In this document: positions 24,006 through 35,160 of the stretch, one piece after another
How the letters are laid out: each line of letters starts with the position of its first letter
Position numbering within the stretch: the stretch's first letter is position 1
Assembly (NCBI RefSeq): GCF_014851395.1
Contig: NW_024040817.1
Span: 22,192,269 to 22,256,268 of the forward strand
Source: Micropterus salmoides
Lineage: Eukaryota > Chordata > Actinopteri > Centrarchiformes > Centrarchidae
Length of the DNA: 64,000 bases
Reading direction: 5' to 3'
Notes under the pieces: model-generated
What the model was told of the DNA's origin: nothing
Databases searched by the model: none
Seen by the model: only the letters and a program-made list of their open reading frames with translations
Position numbers and translations under genes: made by a program

Positions 24006-24957
24006 GTAAGAAGGCATCAGTGAGGCTACTTCTGTTTTTTCTTAGTGTGCGTATCCAGAAATCATTTCTTTTTAACGCTGCATCATGCAAAACGTAACTT
24101 AGTGTACATTCTGTTGGTCGACCTAAGCAAGCTAACGGTAGCTTTGTTTCACTAGTTGGACCTTGTAGCAGTCAACGCAGTTTGCGCAGAAAAAGTGAGC
24201 ATAACGTTAACTTACTTCCAGTAGTGTTAGCTAGTTACAATGTTTATCGTTAAGCCTGCGTGCGTGAGTACATCTTCTGTGTATGCTAATGTATCTTACA
24301 GTATACTACATTTCCTTTGACTAACGTAACAATAACGTCAGTTAGCTAAATGTAGAAATGTGTTCCGTGTGATTTAACTAGTTGTATTCTCGGGCCTTTA
24401 TGCTAACTTGAGCGATTTTTGTCTGGTGGTAACCTTAATTTTCTTATCGAAGTTGCTAATGAACAGTTAACATAACTACTTGTTTCTTCACACCACGCAT
24501 CTTAACGTTGCTTCGCAGATAGCACAGTAGAGTCAAGCAAATAGTCTGTAACGTTACATAGGCTTGAAATAGTATCAGCTAACTTACAGTTAGCTCGCTA
24601 GCTAACCTACGTAACGCCATCTCGTGATTTTTGCTAGCTTTGAGTATTTTGCACAAGTTAACGTTATCTAACTTGGTTAGCAACTTAGTAACGTTATTCT
24701 AATAGTATTTGTGTACTGCCATGTTTGTGTATGTTACCGGGTAACGTTACTTCTCAGTTAGAATATCAAGTTACCGCTATGAGTTTGTTTATGACCCCTT
24801 TAGCTGTGGCTGATATTGGACATGTCGGTCTATTGGGTTTCTTCCCTTACACTTAACGTGGATAACGTTAAAAGCGTCAGCTTTATGCCTATCCATGTCA
24901 GTTATTGGGGATACACTGCAAAAAGAGTTAAAGTTCTCACACTTCTTCTCGTTTTAG
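24006..24957 (+). other. cbx3: cbx3 intron 1, rich in TAACGTTA palindromes
   Basis: At least six near-copies of the TAACGTTA palindrome occur (for example 24202-24209, 24549-24558 as GTAACGTTAC, 24741-24750 as GTAACGTTAC, 24863-24870, and around 24660 and 24690). CTAGCTAG-like motifs are interspersed. CpG content is higher than in the surrounding DNA, as in 5'-end introns of fish genes. Confidence 0.7.
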
Positions 24958-24965
24958 TGAACAAC

Positions 24966-26371
24966 ATGGGCAAGAAGCAGAATACCAAGGGTAAGAAGGA
25001 TTCGCAGGAGACACAGGAAGAACCTGAGGAATTTGTTGTGGAAAAAGTACTCGACCAACGTATTGTCAATGGGAAAGTAGAATTCTTCCTGAAGTGGAAA
25101 GGATTTACAGAGTGAGTTGCCTGGGACACCTGCCCCCGCTGAGCTGGAAGTGCTTCCCTGGTATGGGGTTGTGCTGTGCTTTTGTTCAGTCGTTTTCATT
25201 GCATGAATAAACTGCCGTTCTGCATACAAGCTAATTTTAAAGTAAAAAATATTGTTTGTATCTGTATCATTGGACTGCGTTAAGGGATGTTTTGAGATGC
25301 AAACGCTGAGCCTCTTCCTACTCATTTAGTGCGGACAATACCTGGGAGCCAGAGGAGAACCTTGATTGTCCAGAGCTGATTTCAGGGTTTTTGGAAGCAC
25401 AGAAGAATGTTAAGGAGAAGCCTGCTCCCGTTAAGAGGAAGGCATCAACAGATGAGCCAGAGACGGAAGCCAAGAAGAAGGATGTGGTGAGTTCACTAAT
25501 GGTTTCACCTGCCTATCTGAACAGCATTTTACTTGAGAGAAGATGCCTATTGAAATTAGCAGTCCTCCACAAGAGGTTCATTTCTCAAGATTCATAAAAA
25601 TGTAAACGTTACCTTGTTTAGGCTGCACAAAAAATGTTAATGCAACATTGTTACACAATATTATAGGTGCAACGAATGTTCGGCAACTGAAATTAATTGG
25701 CCGAGAATAGCAAAAAATGCTCTCAGTAGGTATAAGTTAAAAGAGAATTAACTTTACCGAACAATTACGTTGACATGTTGGCAGTGTGGAAGCATTTTAA
25801 AGTGTCAGAGAAGGATGCAAAAATCACTGTTTGCAGACACTGTTCTGCTGAATTGTCTCCTAGCGCATCCACACAATCGGTGGCTGACTTCTTAGGAAAG
25901 GCAACAAACAGTTTGACCTGCTTTGAGTATTGCTGTTACTCGTTTCTGAGAAGGTGATTAAGCTAGCCACACCTAAATCTGGAGTGCACACGTATTTAAG
26001 CCTTTATGGCAAATCTACTGAAACGGACCAGTACGAGCTGACAGGCAGGTTTGCGACTTTATGCTGTCATTTTCTTTTTACAAAGACAAGTATTGCAGTA
26101 TGAGAGTTCTACCTAAAGAGAGGCTGTGAAGTCTTAATGTTACCTGGTATGAGAACCAAACAACATTATTTATCAAATTGGGTTGGACTTGACAAATTTA
26201 CCGCAAGGATACACATGTGACAATGTCTATACAGGATGTAAATTGGATTATATTCGCAGAAGGTATAAAACATATTACATGTGTCCATTAAAAGTAAATG
26301 GACACATGTAATTCACTTTACTGGACCAATGAGCACATAAAAAGCACATCTTGACTATTTAAATTATGCAA

Positions 26372-26402
<31 letters not shown>

Positions 26403-27014
26403 GGCAAAATAAATGGGGGGAAAAATTGAAAAACCTTGTTCGGTATTCGGGAAAGTTTTTCATTATTACATTTCGACTTTGGCCAATAATTTTGGTGCGT
26501 CCCTATATGATATGTATTTAAAATATCCAAATATCCCCATATCAATAAATATTTAAGTAAGACCTGTTATTGAAATGCTGTAGCTACTGACCCTATCCTG
26601 GAATGAGCCTTAAACAAAGCATGAATCATGTGTTCTGTCATCACCACTTATAGGCTGAGAAGCCACGTGGCTTTGCAAGGAACCTCGACCCAGAACGGAT
26701 CATTGGCGCAACAGACAGTAGTGGGGAGTTGATGTTCTTGATGAAATGGTGAGTACAGAATTAAATAATCCTTTTAATATGCAAAAGGTTCAGACTGTCG
26801 TGTGGGTTATATTCCCATCAGTAAGTCCGTTACTGCTTGCTTGTGATGATACTCTGTAATATTTTTCTCTCTTGTATTTTACTTTAGGAAAGACTCAGAT
26901 GAAGCAGATTTGGTCCCAGCCCGTGAGGCCAACACTCGCTGCCCTCAGGTGGTGATTTCCTTCTATGAGGAGAGACTGACATGGCATTCCTGTCCAGAGG
27001 ATGAAGCTCAGTAG
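24966..27014 (+). CDS. cbx3: CBX3 / HP1-gamma chromobox protein
   Basis: Coding exons are 24966-25111, 25330-25486, 26654-26748 and 26888-27014, giving 174 aa with all phases consistent. The chromodomain covers about residues 22-73 (EEFVVEKVLD, FLKWKGFTDADNTWEPEE). The aromatic cage residues expected to bind methylated H3K9 are F23, W44 and F47. A lysine-rich hinge follows. The chromoshadow domain covers about 111-170 (LDPERIIGATDSSGELMFLM, ending TWHSCPEDEAQ) and mediates dimerisation and PxVxL-partner binding. The hinge-to-shadow sequence RGFAR and the EFVVEKV N-terminus mark the gamma paralogue rather than CBX1 or CBX5. The protein starts at the position of the second Met of human CBX3, so it lacks that protein's first ten residues. 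Teleosts have two cbx3 copies; which one this is cannot be told here. Confidence 0.97.
25775..25957 (+). pseudogene. hAT transposase N-terminal remnant (BED-like)
   Basis: The 60-aa open frame has W-x-HF and C-x2-C spacing suggesting the first half of a BED finger. The following His/Cys ligands and the catalytic RNase H-like domain are missing. It sits in the sense orientation within cbx3 intron 3. There is no evidence that it is spliced into cbx3. Confidence 0.5.
26274..26312. repeat. Perfect 16-bp-arm hairpin inside hAT relic
   Basis: The arms 26274-26289 and 26297-26312 are exact reverse complements with a 7-nt loop. The core ATGTGTCCATT is repeated as AATGGACACAT. Confidence 0.85.
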
Positions 27015-27509
27015 TACTTCCCTCTGGTCCCTACAGTCCCTTGCACCACCTACGCCCTTTCCTCAGGACTGAATGTTTCTCATTTGGCTTGCCTTCTAGT
27101 TTTAGCTGTCTTAGTTATTTTTGAAGATGTTTCAACCCTCGCATTGTGTCAGTCAAGGAGAGCTATGATGTACATATTAGCTGAACTGATTCTGAGAGCA
27201 GGGGATGGTGCTGTGATGTATACTGAAGTCTTCCAGTATCATGATTTCTGTGATGGCAGTTTGGAAAGCACACTCTCGGATAGAACCCACCACCGCCCAT
27301 GTTCATACCTGGTAAAATTTAGTAAATTCTGAATGGTGACTTTGCTCTGTTAAGCTCTCCACCACCTCTTGTATAACCATCTCAATCTCATGTAAGAATT
27401 TTTTTTTTTTGTTTTTTTTGTGGTGGTGTTTTTGTTCCACACTAGTACTAATGTTTTGTTCTAAAAGTGCATTTTGTATACTCTGCCTGTAAATATTATT
27501 TGAAGTTCT

Positions 27510-27515
27510 AATAAA
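27510..27515 (+). terminator. cbx3: cbx3 polyadenylation signal
   Basis: AATAAA lies about 495 bp after the stop codon, followed by a TGT-rich stretch. The 3' UTR also contains a T-rich tract at about 27401-27420. Confidence 0.7.
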
Positions 27516-30299
27516 GGTTTTATGTGACCAAATTCCACTGCTTATTTTTTATGGTTCCAATGAAGTACAATATGTATACATATCTATATTTTACAACTTA
27601 ATTTGTTGTTTAGATACGTTGTCGAAAGTTAGAAAGGGTAAGCTTAACCTTCTGATAACATTGTTTATTATTTGGATCGCTAAATGAATGTCCCTGTCAC
27701 ATTTCCTGGACAAAGTTTTCAAGGTTAACTATTTATTTTGTCTGTGTTGCAATTTAGGTTTATTCAGGCATGGTATGGCGGTCCGGACCTTGTACATGTT
27801 CACGTGTATATCCTTGCCTTGGTGCCAGCAAGCACAAAGAAAGCTTTATATGATGATACAACTGTTGGTTTTTATCACAAATGACAGCATGTTTCAGTTA
27901 GCCCTAGTTTGTGACTTCATGTTTGACCTTTAACATAGCATGTTTTTTCCTTTTGTTGTCAGCACATGACAAGTCAGGAGGTCTAAGATCATACAGAATA
28001 CTGCTTCAGTACTGAAGAACCAAATCATGTTCATTACTGGACTAATACTAACCAGCATCAGCACACAAGGGAACATACTATATCTCTGTGGCCAATCTAC
28101 ATATTTTTACTTGTGGGTAGCACAGCAAAGTTATGAGACAATAGTGCTTCAGACTTCATACTTTCCCCGTGCATTGGCTCTTTAATACCAGTTAATTTAC
28201 ACCTATAGAAAATGAGAAGCTCAATAATTGTGATACATTGCTATAGTTTCAACAACCCAGCATTACCGACCAGTAGTATAATCAGAAAAAGTCCCTCTTT
28301 TATTTTGTCATTTGGCATTAGCCACCAGAATAAATCATTTCCCCTGCCAAACTGTGGCAACACCCTCTCATTCCTTATCAAAGCTCGGTACTAACAAATG
28401 GCTGCGATCTCTCCCTCCGTGTCCACATGTTACCAAGGTGGCATGGCTGTGTCTGCAGCAGTGTGGATAACAGTCTCATGACTGGCATTAGGGCATGAGA
28501 GATGGACTTCGGACCTTTGTGTATTAGTGTAGATGAAGTTTCCAAAGCAACTCACACGGTTTTTGTTTTCTGGAGAAAAATCCCTCACGACACACCCCTA
28601 AACAGCCAAAGTGACATGGGTCTCTTCTAAATCAGGGCTTGTAATCTTGAACAACCAAAACATGTTTTGGATCTTAATATGTTTAGTTCCAAAAAAGTTG
28701 ATAAAAAAAATCAGTTGAAAGCTATTCAATTCCTACTTAATGAAAATTAAATTAAATTACAGTGGCAAACAGACATTTTCCTAAAAAACATGTCTTTATA
28801 TTAAAGAACACTATAGGATGAAAGAGAGCAGGTTCATGTAGACATATTTTATGCGAAAGGAAAGCAAAGAGAAGAGATTAAAAAAGCATAAGGAAGTTTA
28901 TTGATTAAGTCAAACCTCTAATCAGAGCAGTCATCACTTGTGGTAATCTCTTCATACACATGATAGCTGTACAATGAAAAGAGGAATCAACCCATGATCA
29001 AGCTGATGGTAATGGCCACAGACTAAAGACCAAAGCTGAAGAATTGTAGTATATACAGTATATTTCTTAATGGTCAATCTGAGTGAAGAAAAGGAATTTG
29101 TGTTAACATTCCTGACATGATGTAATCCATTGAGCAGATTCTTGAGTCAATATCTTTTCTTCAACATTTTTTGATTTGTACTTCTTAGCCATTAAGACAA
29201 TTTGATTATATAGAGACTCGATAATGTAATCATTGAAGTAAATTGCAGAAAAACCTTTTATCCGCTGACTTGCCCTAAGTTAAAACAACCTTTATATGTA
29301 AATTAACAGACCTTAACCTCCCTTCAATACCTTTACTTGAGGTAGAAGAGAATTCATTTAAGGCCACGTCCCACCAGTTGTGTTTACCTCCACTCCTCAG
29401 CTGGAAAGGATTTTGGAATAGACTTCTGAGGACTTTGGTGAGAGCTTGATTTTATTCTTAAATATAAACCATAGTTGCAGGCAGTATGTGCACAAGTGGT
29501 GATATTATACTTGACATCGTGGTAGTACTGTGTGGTGTGGCCTTGAATTTATAGGGATTATTCTGTGTAGGAGAGTAACATTATCAGAAAGTGATTGAAG
29601 CAGATGTTATATGTGAGGGTTTGGCAACTTGAGGGAATACTGAATTGAGAGTGAGACAAAAAAACCCCAACAACCTTGGTGTAGTTTTAAGAAAGACATT
29701 CAACATAAAAACTACACAACACAATTTGGGATTCAACATAAAATATTTGCAATAAAATCAGGGCATTAGCCACCAAAACTAAAGTCTGCAGGGAGAATTC
29801 TTTTACTGATTTTATTCAGTTTAATGTTCAGTTAGTCTGTAATTTGTATTTCCAAACACTTTGAAAGTCTTCTCCACACTGCCCATAATGCGAGTCTGGT
29901 TGACAGTCCTCAATGTGACAGTCCTGAGACAAAGGTTTAGGTTGAATATTGATTATACTTATGATCTGAATTAAAAAAATAAAGTGTAATTTTCCATGCA
30001 GTGAATTTTGATTTACATCTTATAAGAAGAAAGACTGCGTGAACAATACAGCAGATACGTTTTCTTTTGTTTTACAAACACTGAGATGGACAAAAAGTTT
30101 GAAGGACTACTAATAATATAGGTAAATAGCTTCCACGAAATGGACTGACTTTATTTTAAACATGCATGTTTATAGGTTAGGCTATGGCACCTAAATTGGC
30201 ATTGTAAAAGAAAAGAAGAAAGCTTAAACATTCAAAACTCAACAATGTCAATTTAATATCTCAGCTCCAGTCAACAGCAATAAGTAGGCAAACACAAAG
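27516..30299. other. cbx3-snx10 intergenic region
   Basis: AT-rich, with short ORFs only. No recognisable exon, RNA gene or repeat was identified. Confidence 0.45.
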
Positions 30300-30480
30300 A
30301 ATGGATGCTTATGTTCGCGTCATTCAACCATGCTGTTTCTTTCCACGACACCGCCATAGTTCCTCCCACCAGGTGATACCAATTGAACTGATCCCACCCA
30401 GTGATTTAGGGACAGGTGCGCTTTGAGACTACAGCAAACACGTTTCTCTCAAGAGGGATATTGTTGTCTCTCCGCGCAGC
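30300..30480 (+). promoter_or_regulatory. snx10: snx10 promoter region
   Basis: The AT-rich upstream DNA changes to a CpG-containing block (TCTCCGCGCAGC, GGCGTCGCGG near 30470-30505) just before a candidate first exon. No TATA box is obvious. Confidence 0.4.
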
Positions 30481-30593
30481 TTAACACGTAGAACAGGCGT
30501 CGCGGCTGAGGTCACACTGAGTGGTTAGCAGCAGTGCCGTCCAGGCAGGGCTGAGACTCCAGGCACACCACTGAGCTGCTCAGAAGGGAAAAG
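30470..30593 (+). other. snx10: snx10 non-coding exon 1 (start approximate)
   Basis: The GC-richer block ends at AAG|GTAGGATC (30593), a fair splice donor. Coding exon 2 opens at 32207 after TCTCTGACAG, 15 bases before the ATG, so an upstream non-coding exon is expected. Intron 1 would be about 1.6 kb and includes a long T tract near 31217-31239. Confidence 0.45.
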
Positions 30594-32221
30594 GTAGGAT
30601 CAAGTTGGAATTTGAAAATCAAATGAGATCACAGTGTTTTGGTGCGTCTGTGGTAGTTTGTGCTTAAGGTATTTATCTCCCAAAGGCAGTTAAAACGTTG
30701 GAACTTCGTTTTTTAAATTTTTTTTTTAATCGATTGTCAATACTAACAGAGTTTTTGCTGTTTACAATGAGTTGGATAATTATAGGCTATTAATTTTGAT
30801 TTTTTTCCTTTTAAACTAGTAGGTATTCTTTATCAGTGTTAGGCTACATGAAGTTGCTGTTACACTTTGGCTACTTAGTTTAGTTGTAATACTTGTATAG
30901 TAAAAATGTGAGTAGGTCGATATTTATTTATGTTGGCTATTAGGCTACACTACACAGCCTAATCGGGTTCTGCAGATGTGAATGCCTTGTTTCTGCCCAT
31001 CCTGGATCAGCGCTAAAAAATATTTATAGGGGGTTTGTAAAATCACTGACTTATGCCCTGACCCTGCATAATGGCAAACCAAAGTAATGTGACTGTATTT
31101 AACATTTTAATGCTTGGAAGTTGCTATGTAGAGATTTCCTTACAGCATCGTGTTGTTCCCATTTGGCCTGATGAGATCGTGTGCAATGTATTGATTTCCT
31201 TAAACAACAGTAGCTCTTTTTTTTTTTTTTTTTTTTTTTCCCTCTTAAGTCTAGGACCTGGTGAGTGATTGTAAAGCACTGCTACCATAACAATCAATTG
31301 CCCTGAACAAAAACACACAGTAGGGCATCTTATTACAGGGTATATCCAGCTAGATCATTATACTGTATGATTTCACATGAAGTTTTCTGCGAAGTCAGTT
31401 GAGTTTGAGGTAGCCTCAGGACTTTGTTTTCAAACATCGTTTGCCCTTATTGATTAGCTCTGCTTGTACTTGCAGCTTGTAAATGTCATGTGTCTCAATA
31501 AGGTGTCAAGGGGCTGATGGTTCAGCACATTGCTGATATGCCTGGCATGTGAGGGAACACTATTGTAGAATCCTTTATAGAAAAGTTGTATGTCACATTT
31601 GAACATGAATTTCCCCATGCGGTCTCTAATCCAAGAAGAAAATGGGCGTTTTAAACAATTTTGCTTTGCTTGAAAATGTTGTCTCATATTGGCAAACTTG
31701 CATCATAATAGGTGGTTATTCAGTGAACTGGAAAAGGGCTGGCTGGCTGGCTTGCCTGTATTTCTGCCTAGTGTGCCAGAACAAGCCTTCTTATCGTGTT
31801 GTGAATCCATATTAAGGGTCAAGATTTCCCCTTCAAGCAAAATCCTCCCTTACCCCTTTGTTCCCAATTATGCTACATCAGCTCCAAATGTTGGCACTTT
31901 TTTTTTTGAGTTCTTAAAGCATTAATCACCAGGCAGGCCTGTGCTTGTACAAAACAGATCTAGCATTAAAAAAACAATGGACTTTGGCTGCCAGGACTGG
32001 TTATTACTGTTAAACTTTTTTTCTGTTTACTATGTTTAAGCTGTCTTTTATTGAAATGTTACATCATAGACATTAACTAAAGTCACTTTTTTTTTTTTAA
32101 AAACTCTGTAAAAAAAACTAATTATCGCATGGGTCACAGGTAACTGTATTTGTGCTAAAATAAGACATTTGCAAGTTGAAGCAGACTCTATTTTTCTCTC
32201 TGACAGGTTTGTGTATCTACT

Positions 32222-34210
32222 ATGGACAGTATGCTAGAAAATCTCGCAAAAACTGTAAGTCATCAAGCATGCTTCTTCACACTGTATATTTCTGTTTGTT
32301 GTTGTTTCAACTGGTTTTGACATTTTGATATCCCAAAATCGAGGGCCAGTGGAATATACAGATGGGTGGAAAATTACAGGAAAAAACATGACATTTCTTA
32401 GCGGTGCCCAACAAAATATTCCCTCATTTATATACACAACCTTTTTATTTAATCAGGTAATCTCATTGAGATCAAGATCTCTCTTGCAAGAGACCAGAGT
32501 ACAGCAGAGAAGGGGGGGGGGGGACAAATATAGCTAGGGACAGAGCATCTGATTGTCACAGACGTCACTAAATAGATTTGAAGATTAAGAAGTTTATATT
32601 ATCAAACGGTGGTGGAGAGCATTGTCTTAACATGGTGGTCAAAATCTTTCAAAGGTGTTTGACTGGGTTGAGATCTGGTGACTGTAAAGGCTGTAGCATT
32701 TTATTCACACTTTCAAATTCACCAAACATTCAGTGAGCTCTGCTGCATGGAAGCGTTTGATATGTTCTCCACTCTTTTATTCACTCTTTACTCTTACTTT
32801 AATTAGTTCCCTATCTGTAGCTTTGCCCAAACACATCTTGTAGTGTTTCTATATAAAAACACACAGGCATCTTTTCAACCACTTTCAAGTTACGGAACCC
32901 TGGGTTTGAATTTTGTAGGAGTTCATCAGCATTTGTATCCGGGATCCAAGGCTTATAAAAGATGACCTCTGGTACACACACGTCGACTACGAGATCTGTT
33001 TACATGTAAGTGTGTGTGGGTTTTTTTTTTTTTTTTTTTTTTTTTGTGTTTAAGTATTTATTTTCTTGAAGTCTATTGAAATGTTTGTCTTTGTAGACCA
33101 ATAGCATGTGTTTTCGAAAGAAGACTTCCTGTGTAAGACGACGTTACAGTGACTTTGTTTGGCTGCGAAATTGTCTGGAACAGAATGCTCTGATCATGTA
33201 AGCTCATACCTCAGTTTCATATACTTTTTTTTTTTTTTTTTTTTTTTGGTAGCTGACTTTAGTGAATCAGATTAATATATTCTTTAAAATTAAGCATTCA
33301 ATATGTGTTCTCAATGCATTTTCTTTGTTCTTCTGTCCAGAGAATTACCCAAGTTGCCATCCTGGAACCCCTTCTTCAGTCCGAGGAATGCAGAGCAGGT
33401 CTCACAGAGGATGAACGTCATGCAGAAGTTTTTAGAAACGTGAGTTGCTCTGCAGCTAAAGCAGTGGCAGCAATCAAATCATTGCATTGCCACCTAGTGG
33501 TCCCCTTAAACAGTGTCCCTCTTCACACCCCCAAAGGCAGTTAAGAATTGATCTGCTGAAAAGCAAGAGCACTGCTTTAATTAGACTTGAAGGTGATCTG
33601 CTTGACACCATTTTAACAGTTTGATGTGAAATGTGTAAGTTCACTGGTTGACTGTCTTTTTTTTGGTTTTTTTTTTTTTTTAATATCCTTTCTTCTCTAG
33701 TGTTCTTCATAAACCTTTGTTGTTATCGGACAGTCGACTCCATCTGTTCCTCCAGTCAGATCTCAGTATTTCAAAGATCGAAAGGTGTGTGCTTGGTAAG
33801 ACCAGGTACACAGTGGCTGAAGCCATACAACGTTGCAGGAACGGTTACATCAGTAGATTAGAAGACAAGGCCTCCTGTGACTCTGACTGTGAAAGGTACC
33901 TACTTGGACAGAATGGTTTACATTTTAGGCCTATTGAAAAGATTTCAGTGTCTAATGCGGAATTGACCCCCTCCATCCATTTAACTCTCTCAGCAGCTCT
34001 TCATCGTCAGGCTTGGGACAAGTGTGGACACTCGATTGCGAAGAGGCCTCGTCTGCATCTTTGAGTCCCCTTGAGTCCTCTGACAAGACTCAGAGTTGTT
34101 CAGCTGACTTTCAGAACCCCAAACCCCAGTCATTGCACCCTGAAGCACAGCAGTTGTACTTGGGCACCTGTTTGGACATAAGTCATCAATGTGTGTCGAC
34201 CTGTTTGTGA
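32222..34210 (+). CDS. snx10: SNX10, PX-domain sorting nexin
   Basis: Coding exons are 32222-32254, 32919-33005, 33097-33197, 33341-33439, 33701-33895 and 33994-34210, giving 243 aa with consistent phases and GT-AG introns. The ATG has A at -3 and G at +4. The PX domain spans about residues 9-125: EFISICIRDPR, DYEICLHTNSMCF, the phosphoinositide-binding segment RRRYSDFVWLR (R54-R64), the proline region ELPKLPSWNPFF, and LLLSDSRLHLFLQS. R54 aligns with human SNX10 R51, whose R51Q change causes recessive osteopetrosis. A serine run straddles the last junction and matches the human ESSSSGLG segment. The tail beyond it is longer than in the 201-aa human protein and not recognisably conserved. In the known family SNX10 acts on endosomes with the V-ATPase in vacuole, osteoclast and cilium biology. 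Teleosts carry snx10a and snx10b; the copy is not assigned. Confidence 0.95.
32390..32780 (+). mobile_element. Composite repeat in snx10 intron 2
   Basis: The outer parts (CAAAATATTCCCTCATTT near 32413 and GGAGAGCATTGTCT to TGGGTTGAGATCTGGTGAC near 32614-32683) match, in reverse orientation, the repeat at 47395-47640. They are separated by a different repeat (TTATTTAATCAGGTAATCTC near 32447) followed by a G run at about 32512-32523. This looks like a nested insertion. No coding capacity remains. Confidence 0.55.
33000..33045. repeat. Poly-T tract in snx10 intron
   Basis: An uninterrupted T run of more than 20 bases immediately follows the exon 3 donor. Similar T runs lie at about 33226-33247 and 33656-33682, so snx10 introns are unusually rich in homopolymers. 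Confidence 0.9.
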
Positions 34211-34264
34211 TACTTCATGAAGCTCTTGTTTTTGTTAAGTTAACTTTCAAAGAGCAAAAAGCGT

Positions 34265-34627
34265 TTTTTTTTTTTTTTTTTTTTTAAACTTTTGTTAACT
34301 TCATTTGTTTCTTTGGAATTAGTTTTAATAATTTGCTTTAGATTTGTCTTAAAAGTACTACCATGGTAATTTAAGTTAGGGGGGGGGGGGGGGAGATGCT
34401 GTTTAAAAAAAAAAAAAAAGTATAGTAAAACTACATTTAAGAGTTCTTAAATATGTCCTGTATGTATATATTTTATTTGCACTGAAGCTGTACTGAAGTT
34501 AGTAAAGGGATATGCTTTGAATTGTATCTTTTTATTTTTTTAGAAAAATTTGAGTATACTTTTATGACTTGTTAATGGATGAATAAATTGTCGTTGTTGG
34601 GGGTTTTTTTTTTTTTTTTTTTTTTTT
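34265..34627. repeat. snx10: Homopolymer tracts in snx10 3' UTR
   Basis: T runs at about 34266-34286 and 34606-34627, a G run at about 34379-34394 and an A run at about 34406-34419. These are prone to sequencing or assembly length errors. Confidence 0.85.
34582..34587 (+). terminator. snx10: snx10 polyadenylation signal
   Basis: AATAAA in GGATGAATAAATTG, followed about 10 bp later by a TTGTTGGGGG/T-rich region typical of the downstream GU/U-rich element. The 3' UTR is about 380 bases. Confidence 0.7.
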
Positions 34628-34892
34628 GAGGGGAAAAAATTAAGACTTGCTTTATTTTGTATAATTCATTCAGCTAGCACTTTTCATGAGCTGGTCTTAC
34701 TATTTTGGTGAATACAGTGCATTGTTTACACAGCCCAGTAGAGGGAGTGTAGACATCATATGACCTCAAACTGAGTAAATGCAGCAGTGGGATGTTGGTC
34801 TACAAAGCTGATAAAGTTGACTCAGACTAAATGTATACTGTAGTTGTTTGCGTACTGATCATTGATGTGATTTTATTTTATTTTTTCACACT

Positions 34893-35160
34893 GGGGCAGC
34901 TGTGACTCAGAAGGTAGAGCGGGTTGCCCGTTAATCAGAAGGTCGGCGGTTCAATTCCCGGCTCCTGCAGGTTGCATGTCGGAGTATCCTTGGGCAAGAT
35001 ACTGAACCCCAAGTTACCTCTGGTGGCTGTTCCCTGTGTGTGAATGTGACTTTCTGTTTGAGTACTTAGGCTCAGTGTATGAATGGTGAATGCAATATAG
35101 TGTAAAAAGTTCTTTGAGTGGTCCGAAAGACTAGAAAGGCGCTATCCAAATACAGAGCAT
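34893..35160 (+). mobile_element. tRNA-derived SINE, copy A
   Basis: A tRNA-like head has an A-box-like TGTGACTCAGAAGGTAGAGC (34901-34920) and a B box GGTTCAATTCC (34948-34958). The body contains CCTTGGGCAAGATACTGAACC and the end CTAGAAAGGCGCTATCCAAAT. It belongs to the same family as 53928-54143. It is not a functional tRNA because the cloverleaf does not continue. Confidence 0.85.

Larger units (their letters stand above)
25664..26505. mobile_element. Degenerate hAT relic in cbx3 intron 3
   Basis: The left end reads TAGGTGCAACGAATG; the reverse complement of the right end reads TAGGGACGCACCAAAA. These are diverged hAT-like terminal inverted repeats. An internal 60-codon ORF at 25775-25957 contains VWKHFKVSEKDAK and CRHC, like the start of a BED-type zinc finger in hAT transposases, and then a stop. 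The rest is decayed and includes a long poly-A run (about 26379-26402) and a short perfect hairpin. It is non-functional. No clear 8-bp duplication remains. Confidence 0.7.

Noticed and set aside
34893..34965. tRNA-like A and B boxes suggesting a tRNA gene
   Set aside because: The sequence continues into a SINE body shared with 53928-54143, and the acceptor stem cannot be closed; it is a SINE head.
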